64,000 bases of DNA from Mercurialis annua (lineage: Eukaryota > Streptophyta > Magnoliopsida > Malpighiales > Euphorbiaceae). The notes below the pieces were generated by a model. The model was not told where the DNA came from. It worked only from the letters and a program-made list of their open reading frames with translations, and did not search any database. Location of the stretch: NCBI RefSeq assembly GCF_937616625.2, contig NC_065573.1, positions 1,150,001 to 1,214,000 of the forward strand, in the 5' to 3' direction. This document shows, in pieces, positions 1-14,549 of this stretch. The position numbers and the translations under genes are program-made. Position 1 is the first letter of the stretch. Every line of letters starts with the position of its first letter.

Positions 1-3000
1 CCAAACCTTTCACCTTTTTAGCGATTTTTGCCAAACGTTTACAACTGTTCGAAACAAATCCAAACGTTTCCCCTTGTTCGCAATTGAAGCCAATCGTTTA
101 CAAACTTTACAAAACAAATCAAAACGTTTCACCTTTTTAGCGATATAAGCCAAATGTTTACAAAAGTGATAAACAAATCCAAACGTTTCACCTTTTTAGC
201 GATTTAAGCCAAACGTTTACAAACATTACGAAACAAAACCAACGTTTACAAATGTTACGAAAAAAATCCAAGCGTTTCACCATTTTACTAATTTAAGCCA
301 AACGTTTACAAACGTTATGAAACAAATCCAAGCGTTTCACCTTTAAAGCAAAACGTTTACAAACGATACGAAATAAAACCAGACGTTTCGCCTTTTTAGA
401 GATTTAATCCCAACGTTTACAAACGTTACGAAACAAATCCAAACGTTTTGCCATTTTAGCGATTTAAGCCAAACGTTTAAAATGTTACGAAACAAATCCA
501 AACGTTTCACCTTTTTAGCGATTGAAGCCAAACGTTTACAAACCTTACGAAACAAATCCAAATGTTTCGCATATTAAACAATTTAACCCAAACATTTTCA
601 AACGTTACGAAACAAAACCAAGCGTTTCACCTTTTTAGCAATTAAAGCCAAACGTTTACAAATGCAACGAAACAAATCCAAGCGTTTCAACTTTTTAGAA
701 ATTTAAGCGAAACGTTTACAAACGGGACGAAACAAATCAAAAAGTTTCACCTTATTAGCAATACAAGAAAAACGTTTACAAACGTTACGAAACATATCCA
801 AATGTTTCACCTTTTTAGCGATTTAAGCCGAACGTTTACAAATGGTACGAAACAAATACAAACATTTCACCTTTTTTGCGACTTAAGCCAAACGTTTACA
901 AACGCTACGAAACAAATCCAAACGTTTTACATTTTTAGCGATTTAAGCCAAACGTTTTCAAACGTTTACGAAACTAATCCAAACATTTCACCTTTTTAGC
1001 GATTTATGCCAAACGTTTACATAGGTTACGAAACAAATCAAAATGTTTCATCTTTTTAACGATTGAAGCCAAACATTTACAAACGTTACGAAACAAATCC
1101 AAACGTTTCACCTTTTTAGCTATTTAAGCCAAACGTTTACAAACATTACGAAACAAATCCAAACGTTTGACCTTTTTATCGATTTAAGCCAAATGTTTAC
1201 AAAGGTTATGAAACAAAACTAAACGTTTAAAATATTACGAAATAAATCCAAGCGTTTCCCATTTTTAGCAATTTAAGTCAAAGATTTACAAACGTTACGA
1301 AACAAATCCAAACGTTTCCCATTTTTACAAATTTAAGCCAAACGTTTACAAACGTTACGAAACAAATCCAAACGTTTCACTTTTTTATCTATTTAAGCCA
1401 ACCATTTGCAAATGTTACGAAACAAATCTAAGTGTTTCACCTTTTTCGCAATTTAAGCCAAACGTTTACAAACTTTACAAAACAAATCCAAGCGTTTCTT
1501 CTTTTTAGCAATTAAAGCCAAACATTTACAAACATTACGAAACAAATCCAAGCGTTTCACCTTTAGAAATTTAAGCCAAACGTTTACAAACGTTCCGAAA
1601 AAAATCCAAGCGGTTCACCTTTGTAGTAATTTAAGCCACACGTTTACAAACGCTACGAAACAAACCCAAGCGTTTTACCTTTTTAGAAATTTAAGCCAAA
1701 CGTTTACAAACGTTACGAAACAAATCCAATGTTTCACCTTTTTAGCGATTTAAGCCGAACGTTTAGAAACGTTACGAAACAAAACCAAGTGTTTCCCCTT
1801 TTTATCAATTTAAGCCAAACATTTACAAACGTTACAAAACAAATCCAAACGTTTCACCTTTTTAGCGATTTAAGCCAAATGTTTACAAACGTTACGAAAC
1901 AAATCCAAACATTTCACCTTTTTAACGATTTAAGCCAAACATTTACAACGTTACGAAAGAAATCCAAACGTTTCACCCTTTTAGCGATTTAAGCCAAACA
2001 TTTACAAACGTTATGAAATAAATCCAAACGTTTCGTCTTTTTAGCAAATTAAGCCAAACATTTACAAACGTTACGAAACAAATCCAAACGTCCTCACATA
2101 TTTAGCAATTTAAGCCAAAGGTTTACAAACGTTCCGAAAAAAATCATAGCATTCCATTTTTTTAGCAATTTAAGCAAAATGTTTACGAATGTTACGAACA
2201 AATCCAAATGTTTCACCTTTTTATCGATTTAAACAAAATATTTACAAACCCTACGAAACAAATCCAAGCGTTTCCCCCTTTTTTAGCGATTTAATCCAAA
2301 CTCTTACAAATGTAACGAAACAAATCCAAACGTTTCACATTTTTAGTGATTTAAGCCAAAAGTTTACAAACGCAACGAAACAAATCCAAACGTTTCACCT
2401 TTTTAGAAATTTAAAACAAAAGTTTACAACCGCAACGAAAAAAATCCATACGTTTCACCTTTTTAGCGATATAAGCCAAAAATTTACAACCGTTTACGAA
2501 ACTAATCCAAATGTTTCCTCTTATTAGCGATGTAAGCCAAACTTTTACAAACGTTACGAAATTAATCCATACGTTTCCCTTTTTTAACGATTTAAGCCAA
2601 ACGTTTACAAACTTTACAAAACAAATACAAATGTTTCACATTTTTAGCGATTTAAGCCAAACGTTACGAAACAAATCCAAAAGTTTCACCTTTTTAGCGA
2701 TTTAAGACAAACGTTTACAAACGTTATGAAACAAAACTAAACGTTTAAAACATTACGAAACAAATCCAAACATTTTGAATTTTTAGCGATTTAAGCCAAA
2801 CGTTACGAAACAAAACCAAGTGTTTGACCTTTTTCGCAATTTAAGCCAAACGTTTACAAACGTTACAAAACAAATCCAAGCGTTTCACCTTTTTAGCAAT
2901 TTAAGCCAAACATTTTCAAACGTTACGAAACAAATCCATGCGTTTCACCTTTTTAGCTATTTAAGCCAAACGTTTACAAACGTTACGAAACAAATCCAAA

Positions 3001-4640
3001 CATTTCACCTTTTTAGCGATATAAGCCAAACATTTTCAAAACTTAGGAAACAAATCCAAATGTTTCACCTTTTTAACAATTTAAGATAAACGTTTACAAA
3101 CATTACGAAACAAATCCAAACGTTTTACCTTTTTAGCAATTTAAGCCAAACATTTACAAACGTTACGAAACAAATCAAACGTTTCACCTTTTTAACGATT
3201 TAAGCCAAACGTTTATAAACGTTACGAAACAAATCCAAACGTTTAACCTTTTTAGAGATTTAAGCCAAACGTTTCAAAACATTACGAAACAAATCCAAAC
3301 GTTTCACCTTTTTAGCAATTTAAGCCAAATGTTTCCAAATGTTACGAAAAAAATCCAAACGTTTCCCCTTTTAGGGATTAAAGGACAAGGTTTATAAATG
3401 CTACGAAACAAATCCAAACGTTTCACCTTTTTGCCATTTAAGCCAAACGTTTAAAAACGCTACGAAACAAATCCAAGTGTTTCTCCTTTTTAGCAATTTG
3501 AGCCAAACATTTACAAACGTTGCGAAATAAATCAAAGCGTTTCACCTTTTTAGCAATTTAAGCCAAACGTTTACAAACGTTACAAAATAAATCTAAGCGT
3601 TTCACCTTTTTAGCAATTTAAGACATACATTTATAAATGTTCTGAAAAGAATCCAAGCGTTTCACCTTTTTAGCAATTTAAGCCAAACGTTTACAAATGT
3701 TACGAAACAAATCTACATGTTTCACCTTTTTAGCGATTTAAGCCAAACGTTTAGAAACGTTACGAAATAAATCCAAACGTTTCGCCTTTTTTTAGAGATT
3801 TAAGCCAAACATTTACAATACAAAGCAAATCCAATCGTTTCCCCTTTTTAGAGATTTAAGCCAAACGTTTACAAACGTTACGAAACAAAACTAAACTTTT
3901 AAAACATTACGAAATAAATCCAAACGTTTCCCGTTTTTAGCGATTTAAGTCAAACATTTACAAACGTTACGAAACAAAATTAAGCGTTTCACCTTTTTAG
4001 CAATTTAAGCCAAACTTTTACAAATGTTACAAAATAAATCCAAGCGTGTTCCCTTTTCAGCAATATAAGCCAAACGTTTACAAATGTTACGAAACAAATC
4101 CAAACGTTTCACGTTTTTAGCGATTTAAGCCAAACGTTTACAAACGTTACGAAACAACTCTAAATGTGTCACCTTTTTAGCGATTTAAGCCAAACGTTTA
4201 CAAACGTTACGAAACAAATCCAAACTTTTTGCCTTTTTAGCGAATTAAGCAAACGTTTACAAACGTTACGAAACAAATCCAAAAGTTTCCCCTTTTATAG
4301 ATTTAAGCGAAACGTTTACAAACGTTACGAAATAAAACCAAACGTTTAAAAGGTTATGAAACAAATCCAAACGTTTCCCATTTTTAGTGATTTAAGCCAA
4401 AACTTTACAAACGTTACGAAACAAAACCAAGCGTTTCATTTTTTTAGCAATTTAAACCAAATGTTTACAAACGTTAAGACACATTCCAAGCGTTTCACCT
4501 TTTTAGCAATTTAAGCCAAACGTTTACAAACGTTCCGAAAGAAATCCAAGCGTTTCACCTTTGAGTAATATAAGCGAAACGTTTACGAACGTTATGAAAC
4601 AAATACAAACGTTTCACCTTTTTAGCGATTTAAGCCAAAC

Positions 4641-7600
4641 GTTTACTAACGGTACGAAAAAAATCCAAACATTTCCCTTTTTTAGGGATTAAAGCCAAAC
4701 GTTTATAAACGCTACGAAACAAATCCTAACGTTTCACCTTTTTAGCCATTTAAGCCAAACGTTTACAAACGTTCAGAAACAAATCCAAGTGTTTCACCTT
4801 TTTAGCAATTTAAGCCAAACGTTTACAAATGTTACAAAATAAATCCAAGCATGTTCCCTTTTTAGCAATAAAAGCCAAACGTTTACAAATGTTACGAAAC
4901 AAATCCAAACATTTCACGTTTTTAGCGATTTAAGCCAAACGTTTACAAACGTTACGAAACAACTCTAAATGTGTCACATTTTTAGCGATTTAAGCCAAAC
5001 GTTTACAAACGTTATGAAACAAATCCAAACTTTTTTTCTTTTTAGCGAATTAAGCAAACGTTTACAAACGTTACGAAACAAATCCAACCGTTTCCCCTTT
5101 TTAGAGATTTAAGCGAAACGTTTACAAACGTTACGAAATAAAACCAAACGTTTAAAAAGTTATGAAACAAATCCAAACGTTTCCCATTTTTAGTAATTTA
5201 AGCCAAAACTTTACAAACGTTACGAAACAAAACCAAGCGTTTCATTTTTTTAGCAATTTAAGCCAAATGTTTACAAACGTTAAGACACATTCCAAGCGTT
5301 TCACGTTTTTAGCAATTTAAGCCAAACATTTACAAACGTTCCGAAACAAATCCAAGCGTTTTACCTTTTTAGTAATATAAGTGAAACGTTTACGAACGTT
5401 ATGAAACAAATACAAATGTTTCACCTTTTTAGCGATTTAAGCCAAACGTTTACAAACGGTACGAAAAAAATCCAAACGTTTCCCTTTTTAAGGGATTAAA
5501 GCCAAACGTTTATAAATGCTACGAAACAAATCCAAACGTTTCACCTTTTTAGCCGTTTAAGCCAAACGTTCCGAAACAAATCCAAGTGTTTCTCCTTTAT
5601 AGCAATTTGAGCCAAATGTTTACAAACGTTACGAAACAAATCAAAAAGTTTAACCTTAATAGCAATTTAAGCCTAACGTTTACAAAGGTTACGAAATAAA
5701 TCCAAGCGTTTCACCTTTTTAGCAATTTTAGCCAAACGTTTACAAATGTTCCGAAAAACAATCCAAGCGTTTCACCTTTTTAGCAATTTAAGCCAAACGT
5801 TTACAAATGTAAAGAAACAAATCCAAACGTTTCCCCTTTTTAGCGATTCAAGTCAAACGTTTACAAACGTTACGAAACAAATCCAAACATTTCACCTTTT
5901 TAGCGAATTAAACAAAACGTTTACATAGGTTAGGAAAAAAATCCAAACGTTTCACCTTTTTAGCGATTAAAGCCAAACGTTTACAAACGCTACGAAACAA
6001 ATCAAAACGTTTCACCTTTTTAACGATTTAAGTCGAACGTTTGCAAACGCTACGAAACAAATCCAAACGTTTCACATTTTTAGTGATTTAAGCCAAACGT
6101 TTACGAAACTAATCCAAGCGTTTCACCTTTTTTGCGATGTAAGCCAAACGTTTTCAAACGTCACGAAACAAATCCAATCGTTTCACCTTTTTAGCGATTT
6201 AAGCTAAACGTTTACAAACGTTTTGAAACAAATCCAAAAGTTTCACTTTTTTAGCAATTTAAGCCAAACGTTTACAAACGTTACGAAACAAATCCAAACG
6301 TTTCACCTTTTTTGCGATTTAAGCCAAACGTTTACTAACGGTACGAAAAAATCCAAACATTTCCCTTTTTTAGGGATTAAAGCCAAACGTTTATAAACGC
6401 TACGAAACAAATCCAAACGTTTCACCTTTTTAGCCATTTAAGCCAAACGTTTACAAACGTTCAGAAACAAATCCAAGTGTTTCACCTTTTTAGCAATTTA
6501 AGCCAAACGTTTACAAATGTTACAAAATAAATCCAAGCATGTTCCCTTTTTAGCAATATAAGCCAAACGTTTACAAATGTTACGAAACAAATCCAAACAT
6601 TTCACGTTTTTAGCGATTTAAGCCAAACGTTTACAAACGTTACGAAACAACTCTAAATGTGTCACATTTTTAGCGATTTAAGCCAAACGTTTACAAACGT
6701 TATGAAACAAATCCAAACTTTTTTTCTTTTTAGCGAATTAAGCAAACGTTTACAAACGTTACGAAACAAATCCAACCGTTTCCCCTTTTTAGAGATTTAA
6801 GCGAAACGTTTACAAACGTTACGAAATAAAACCAAACGTTTAAAAAGTTATGAAACAAATCCAAACGTTTCCCATTTTTAGTAATTTAAGCCAAAACTTT
6901 ACAAACGTTACGAAACAAAACCAAGCGTTTCATTTTTTTAGCAATTTAAGCCAAATGTTTACAAACGTTAAGACACATTCCAAGCGTTTCACGTTTTTAG
7001 CAATTTAAGCCAAACATTTACAAACGTTCCGAAACAAATCCAAGCGTTTTACCTTTTTAGTAATATAAGTGAAACGTTTACGAAAGTTATGAAACAAATA
7101 CAAATGTTTCACCTTTTTAGCGATTTAAGCCAAACGTTTACAAACGGTACGAAAAAATCCAAACGTTTCCCTTTTTAAGGGATTAAAGCCAAACGTTTAT
7201 AAATGCTACGAAACAAATCCAAACGTTTCACCTTTTTAGCCGTTTAAGCCAAACGTTCCGAAACAAATCCAAGTGTTTCTCCTTTATAGCAATTTGAGCC
7301 AAATGTTTACAAACGTTACGAAACAAATCAAAAAGTTTAACCTTAATAGCAATTTAAGCCTAACGTTTACAAAGGTTACGAAATAAATCCAAGCGTTTCA
7401 CCTTTTTAGCAATTTTAGCCAAACGTTTACAAATGTTCCGAAAAACAATCCAAGCGTTTCACCTTTTTAGCAATTTAAGCCAAACGTTTACAAATGTAAA
7501 GAAACAAATCCAAACGTTTCCCCTTTTTAGCGATTCAAGTCAAACGTTTACAAACGTTACAAAACAAATCCAAACATTTCACCTTTTTAGCGAATTAAGC

Positions 7601-8013
7601 AAAACGTTTACATAGGTTAGGAAAAAAATCCAAACGTTTCACCTTTTTAGCGATTAAAGCCAAACGTTTACAAACGCTACGAAACAAATCAAAACGTTTC
7701 ACCTTTTTAACGATTTAAGTCGAACGTTTGCAAACGCTACGAAACAAATCCAAACGTTTCACATTTTTAGTGATTTAAGCCAAACGTTTACGAAACTAAT
7801 CCAAGCGTTTCACCTTTTTTGCGATGTAAGCCAAACGTTTTCAAACGTCACGAAACAAATCCAATCGTTTCACCTTTTTAGCGATTTAAGCTAAACGTTT
7901 ACAAACGTTTTGAAACAAATCCAAAAGTTTCACTTTTTTAGCAATTTAAGCCAAACGTTTACAAACGTTACGAAACAAATCCAAACGTTTCACCTTTTTT
8001 GCGATTTAAGCCA
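4641..8013 (+). repeat. Tandem duplication of about 1,687 bp inside the satellite
   Basis: The block at about 4641-6327 is repeated almost base for base at about 6328-8013. Copy-specific markers recur at a spacing near 1,687 bp, for example TTTACTAACGGTACG near 4641 and 6330, and TGTTCCGAAAAACAATCC near 5748 and 7435. I see only a handful of single-base differences, whereas neighbouring monomers differ at many positions. This is a two-copy higher-order repeat of about 28 monomers, probably from recent unequal exchange. Exact edges are uncertain by a few tens of bases. Confidence 0.85.
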
Positions 8014-11000
8014 AACTTTTACAAACGTTACGAAACAAATCCAAACGTTTCGCCTTTTTTAGAGATTTAAGCCAAACGTTTACAAACGTTACGAAACAAA
8101 TCCAAATGTTTCCCCTTTTTAGAGATGCCAAACATTTATAAACGTTACGAAAAAAAACTAAACATTTAAAACATTACGAAATAAATCCAAACGTTTCCCA
8201 TTTTTAGCGATTTAAGCCAAACGTTTACAAACGTTACAAAACCAATCCAAGCGTGTTCCCTTTTTAGCATTTTAAGCCAAACGTTTACAAATGTTACGAA
8301 ATCAATCCAAGTTTTTAAACTTTTTATCAATTTAAGCCAAACGTTTATAAACGTTCCGAAACAAATCCAACAGTTTCACCTTTTTTGTAATTTAAGTGAA
8401 ACGTTTACGAACATTATGAAACAAATCCAAACGTTTCACCTTTTTAGCGATTTAAGCCAAACGTTTACAAACGGCACGAAAAAAATCCAAACGTTTCCTC
8501 TTTTTAGGGATTAAAGCCAAATGTTTATAAATGCTACGAAACAAATCCAAACGTTTCTCCTTTTTAGCAATTTGAGCCAAACGTTTACAAACGTTACGAA
8601 ATAAATCCAAGCGTTTCACGATTTTAGCAATTTAAGCCAAACGTTTACAAACGTTACAAAATAAGTCCAAGAGTTTTATCTTTTTAGCAATTTAAGCCAA
8701 ACGTTTACAAATGTTCCGGAAAAAATCCAAGAGTTTCACCTTTTTAGCAATTTAATCCAAACGTTTACAAATGTTATGAAACAAATTCAAACCTTTCACC
8801 TTTTTATCTATTTAAGCCAAACGTTTACAAACGTTACGAAATAAATTCAAACGTTTCACCTTTTTAGCGATTTAAGCCAAACGTTTACAAACGTTATGAA
8901 ACAAATTTAAACTTTTTCCCTTTTTAGCGATTTAAGCCAAACGTTTACAAACGTTACGAAACAAATCCAAACGTTTCGCCTTTTTTAGAGATTTAAGCCA
9001 AACGTTTACAAACGTAACGAAACAAATCCAAACGTTTCCCCTTTTTAGAGATTTAAGCCAAACGCTTACAAACGATACGAATCAAAACTAAACGTTTAAA
9101 ACATTAGGAAATAAATCCAAACGTTTCGCATTTTTAGCGATTTAAGCAAACGTTACGAAACAAAACGAAGCGTTTTACCTTTTTAGCAATTTAAGCCAAA
9201 CGTTTACAAACGTTACAAAACAAATCCAAGCGTGTTCCCTTTTTAGCAATATAAGCCAAACGTTTACAAACATTACGAAACAAATCCAAACGTTTCACGT
9301 TTTTAGTGATTTAAGTCAAACGTTTACAAACGTTACGAAACAAATACAAATGTTTCACATTTTTAGCGATTTAAGAACAAACGTTTACAAACGTAACGAA
9401 ACAAATCCAAACTTTTTGCCTTTTCAGCGATTTAAGCAAACGTTTACAAACGTTCCGAAACAAATCCAACAGTTTCACCTTTTTAGTAATTTAAGAGAAA
9501 CGTTTACGAACGTTATGACACAAATCCAAACGTTTCACCTTTTTAGCGATTTAAGCCAAACGTTTACAAACGGTACGAAAAAAATCCAAACGTTTCCTCT
9601 TTTTAGGGATTAAAGCCAAATGTTTATAAATGCTACGAAACAAATCTAAACGTTTCACCTTTTTAGCCATTTAAGCCATACGTTTACAAACGTTACGAAA
9701 CAAATCCAAACGTTTCTCCTCTTTAGCAATTTGAGCCAAACGTTTACAAACGTTACGAAATAAATCCAAGAGTTTTACCTTTTTAGCAATTTAAGCCAAA
9801 CGTTTACAAATGTTCCGGAAAAAATCCAAGCGTTTCACCTTTTTAGAAATTTAAGCCAAACGTTTACAAATGTTATAAAACAAATTCAAACCTTTCACCT
9901 TTTCAGCTATTTAAGCCAAACGTTTACAAACTTTAATAAATAAATCCAAATGTTTCACCTTTTTAGCGATTTAAGCCAAACGTTTACAAATGTTACGAAA
10001 CAAATTCAAACTTTTTGACTTTTTAGCGATTTAAGTCAAACGTTTACAAACGTTACAAAACAAATCCAAACGTTTCGCCTTTGTTAGAGATTTAAGCGAA
10101 ATGTTTACAAATGTTACGAAACAAATCCAAACGTTTCCCCTTTTTAGAGATTTAAGGCAAACGCTTACAAACGTTACGAAACAAAACTAAACGTTTAAAA
10201 CATTACGAAATAAATCCAAACGTTTCCCATTTTTAGCGATTTAAGCCAAATGTTTACAAACGTTACGAAACAAAACCAAGCGTTTGACCTTTTTAGCAAT
10301 TTAAGCCAAACGTTTACAAACGTTACAAAACAAATCCAAGCGTGTTCCCTTTTTAGCAATATAAGCCAAACGTTTACAAATGTTACGAAACAAATCCAAA
10401 CGTTTCGCGTTTTTAGCGATTTAAGTCAAACATTTACAAACGTTACGAAACAAATCCAAACGTTTCACCTTTTTAGCGATTTAAGAATAACCGTTTACAA
10501 ACGTAACGAAACAAATCCAAACTTTTTGCCTTTTTAGCGATTTACGCAAACGTTTACAAACGTTACGAAACAAATCTAAACGTTTCACCTTTTTAGAGAT
10601 TTAAGCCAAACGTTTACAAACGTTACGAAACAAAACCAAATGTTTAAAAGGTTATGAAACAAATCCATACGTTTCACATTATTAGTAATTTAAGCCAAAC
10701 CTTTACAATCGCTACGAAACAAAACCAAGCGTTTCAACTTTTTAGAAATTTAAGCCAAATGTTTACAAACTTTACGAAACAAATCCAAGCGTTTCACCTT
10801 TTTAGCAATTTAAGCCAAACGTTTACAAACATTCCGAAACAAATCCAAGCGTTTCACCTTTTTAGTAATTTAAGCGAAACGTTTACGAACGTTATGAAGC
10901 AAATTCAAACGTTTCACCTTTTTAGCGATTTAAGCTAAACGTTTTCAAATGGTACGAATAAAATCAAAACGTTTCCCCTTTTTAGGGATATAAGCCAAAC

Positions 11001-14000
11001 GTTTATAAACGATACGAAACAAATCTAAACGTTTCACCTTTTTAGCCATTTAAGCCAAACGTTTACAAACGCTACGAAACAAATTCAAGCGTTTCTCCTT
11101 TTTTGCAATTTGAGCCAAACTTTTACAAACGTTACGAAACAAATCAAAGTGTTTCACCTTTTTAGCAATTTAAGCCAAACGTCTACAAAGGTTACGAAAC
11201 AAATCCAAACGTTTCACCTTTTTAGCAATTTACACCAAATGTTTACAAACGATACGAAATAAATCAAAATGTTTCACCTTTTTAGCGATTTAAGCCAAAC
11301 GTTTAAAACGTTACGAAACAAATCAAAACGTTTCACCTTTTTAGCGATTTAAGCCAAACTTTTACAAACATTACGAAACAAATCCAAACGTTTAACCGTT
11401 TTTGCGATTTAAGCCAAACCTTTACAAACGTTACGAAACAAATTCAAACGTTTCCCCTTTTTAGCGATTTAAGTCAAACCTTTACAAACGTTATGAAACA
11501 AATTCAAAAGTTTCCCATTTTTAGCGATTTAAGCCAAACGTTTACAAAGGTTACAAAACAAATCCAAGCGTTTCACCTTTTTAGCAATTTAAGCCAAACG
11601 TTTACAAACGTTACAAAACAAATCCAAACATTTCACCTTTTTAGGGATTTAAACAAAACATTTACAAACGCTACGAAACAAATCCCAGCGTTTCACCTTT
11701 TTAGCGATTTAAGCCAAACGTTTACAAACGTTACGAAATAAATCAAAGCGTTTCACCTTTTTAGCAATTTGGGCCAAACGTTTACAAACGTTAAGAAATA
11801 AATCCAAGAGTTTCAACTTTTTAGCAATTTAACCCAAACATTTAGAAACGTTACGAAACAAATCCAAGCGTTTTACCTTTTTAGTAATTTAAGCGAAACG
11901 TTTACCAACGTTATTAAACAAATCCAAATGTTTCACTTCTATTACCGATTTAAGCCAAACGTTTACAAACGGTACAAAAAAAATCAAAACATTTCACCTT
12001 TTTAACGATTTAAGCCAAACGTTTACAAACGGTACGACAAAAATCCAAACATTTCCCCTTTTTAGCTATATAAGGCAAACGTTTACAAACGTTACGAAAC
12101 GAATCCAAGAGTTTCTTCTTTTTAGCAATTTGAGCCAAACGTTTACAAACGCTACGAAGCATATCAAAGCGTTTCACGTTTTTACCAATTTAAGCCAAAC
12201 GTTACAAATGTTCCAAAAAAAATCCAAGCGTTTCACCTTTTTAGCAATTTAAGCCAAAAGTTTACAAATGTTACAAAACAAATCTAAACGTTTCCCCTTT
12301 CTAGCGATTTAAGCCAAACGTTTACAAAAGTTACGAAACAAATCCAAACATTTCACCTTTTAGCGATTTAAGCCAAACGAATACAAAGCTTAGGAAAAAA
12401 ATCCAAACGTTTTACCGTCTTCGCGATTTAAGCCAAAAGTTTACAGACGATACAAAACAAATTCAAACGTTTCACCTTTTTAGCGATTTAAGCCAAACGT
12501 TTACAAACGCTACGAAACAAATCCAAACGTTTCACCTTTTTAGCAATTTAAGTTGAACGTTTGCAAACGCTACGAAACAAATCCAAACGTTTCACATTTT
12601 TAGCGATTTAAGCCAAACGTTTAAGAAACAAATCCAAACGTTTCTCCTATTTAGCGATGTAAGCCAAACATTTTCAAACGTTACGAAACAGATCCAAACT
12701 TTTCACCTTTTTAGCGATTTAAGCTAAACGTTTAGAAACGTTATGAAACAAATCCAAATGTTTCACCTTTTTAGCGATCTAAGCCAAACGTTTACAAACG
12801 TTACGAAACAAATCCAAACGTTTAACTTTTTTAGAGATTTAAGCCAAACGTTTACAAACTTTAAGAAACAAATTCCAACGTTTCGCCTTTTTAGCGATTT
12901 AAGCCAAACGTTTACAAACGTTACGAAACAAATCCAAACATTTCGCCTTTTTTAGAGATTTAAGCCAAACGTTTACAAACGTTACGAAACAAAAATAAAC
13001 GTTCAAAACATTACGAAATTAATTCAAACGTTTCCCATTTTTAGCGATTTAAACCAAACATTTACAAACGTTATGAAACAAAAACCAAGCGTTTCACCTT
13101 TTTAGTAATTTAAGCTATACGTTTACAAACGCTACAAAACAAATCCAAGTGTGTTCCCTTTTTAACAACATAAACCAAACGTTTACAAACGTTACGAAAC
13201 AAATCCAAACGTTTCACCTTTTCAGCGATCTATGCCAAACGTTTACAAACGTTACGAAATAAATCCTAACTTTTTTCCTTTTTAGCGATTTAAGAAAACG
13301 TTTACAAACATTACGAAACAAATCCAAACATTTCCCCTTTTTAGATATTTAAGTCAAACGTTTACAAATGTTACGAAACAAAACCAAACGTTTAAAAGCT
13401 TATGAAACAAATCCAAACGTTTCACATTTTTAGTGATTTGAGCCAAACCTTTACAAACGTTACGAAACAAAACCAAGCGTTTCACCTTTTTAGAAATTTG
13501 AGCCAAATGTTTACAAACGTTACAAAACAAATCAAAGTGTCTCACCGTTTTAGCAATTTAAGCTAAACGTTTACAAACGTTCCGAAAGAAATCCAAGCGT
13601 TTCACCTTTTTAGTAATTTAAGTGAAACGTTTACGAACGTTATGAAACAAATCCAAACATTTCACCTTTTTAGCGATTTAAGCCAAACGTTTACAAACGG
13701 TACGAAAAAAGTCCAAACGTTTCCCCTTTTTACGGATTAAAGCAAAACGTTTATAAACGCTACGAAACAAATCAAAATGTTTCACCTTTTTAGCCATTTA
13801 AGCCAAACGTTTACAAACGTTACAAAACAAATCCAAGTGTTTCTCCTTTTTAGCAATTTGAACCAAACGTTTACAAATGCTACGAAACAAATCCAAACAT
13901 TTCACCTTTTTAGTGATTTAAGCCAAACGTTTACAAACGTTACGAAACAAATCAAAACGTTTCCCCTTTTTAGCGAATTAAGCCAAACATTTACAAACGT

Positions 14001-14544
14001 TACGAAACAAACCCAAACGTTTCACCTTTTTAGCGATTTAAGCCAAACCTTTACAAACGTTACAAAACAAATCTAAATGTTTCCCCTTTTTAGCGATTTA
14101 ATCCAAACCTTTACAAACGTTACGAAACGAATTCAAACGTTTCCCATTTTTAGCAATTTAGGCCAAACGTTTACAAACGTTACAAAACAAATCCAAACGT
14201 TTCACCTTTTTAGCGATTGAAGCCAAGCCTTTGCAAACGTTACGAAACAAATCCAAACGTTTCCGCTTTTTAGTGATTTAAGCCAAACCTGTACAAACGT
14301 TACGAAACAATTTCAAACGTTTCCCCTTTTTAGCGATTTAAGCCAAACGTTTACAAAGGTTACGAAACAAATCCAATCGTTTCACCTTTTTAGCAATTTA
14401 AGCCAAATGTTTACAAACGTTACCAAACAAATCCAAGCGTTTAACCTTTTTAGTAATTTAAGCGAAAATGTTTACAAACGTTACGAAACAAATCCAAGCG
14501 GTTCACCTTTTTAGCAATTTATTCCAAACATTTACAAACGTTAA

Positions 14545-14549
14545 GAAAC
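14545..14549. repeat. Target site duplication GAAAC, left copy (element A)
   Basis: GAAAC abuts the TG of the left LTR and recurs directly after the CA end of the right LTR at 36668-36672. It belongs to the satellite monomer, so removing A restores a continuous in-phase monomer. Confidence 0.95.

Larger units (their letters stand above)
1..14549 (+). repeat. 60-bp satellite array, left block
   Basis: Head-to-tail copies of a monomer of about 60 bp fill this stretch and run off the left edge, roughly 240 copies. The monomer has two 30-bp halves, each opening with CCAAACGTTT: one continues CACCTTTTTAGCGATTTAAG, the other ACAAACGTTACGAAACAAAT. Monomers differ by scattered substitutions and small indels, many of them CG to CA or TG as expected from decay of methylated cytosine. 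Because 60 is a multiple of three, some stretches stay open with a 20-residue period; these are by-products and I call no gene. The last bases (GAAAC) form the target duplication of element A. Confidence 0.97.

Noticed and set aside
343..561. Open frames of 60-112 codons throughout the satellite on both strands
   Set aside because: They follow the 20-residue period of the 60-bp monomer, start and stop at random within it, and have no domain or codon signal.
1..14549. Telomeric or interstitial telomere-type repeat
   Set aside because: No TTTAGGG-type units; the 60-bp monomer is unrelated.
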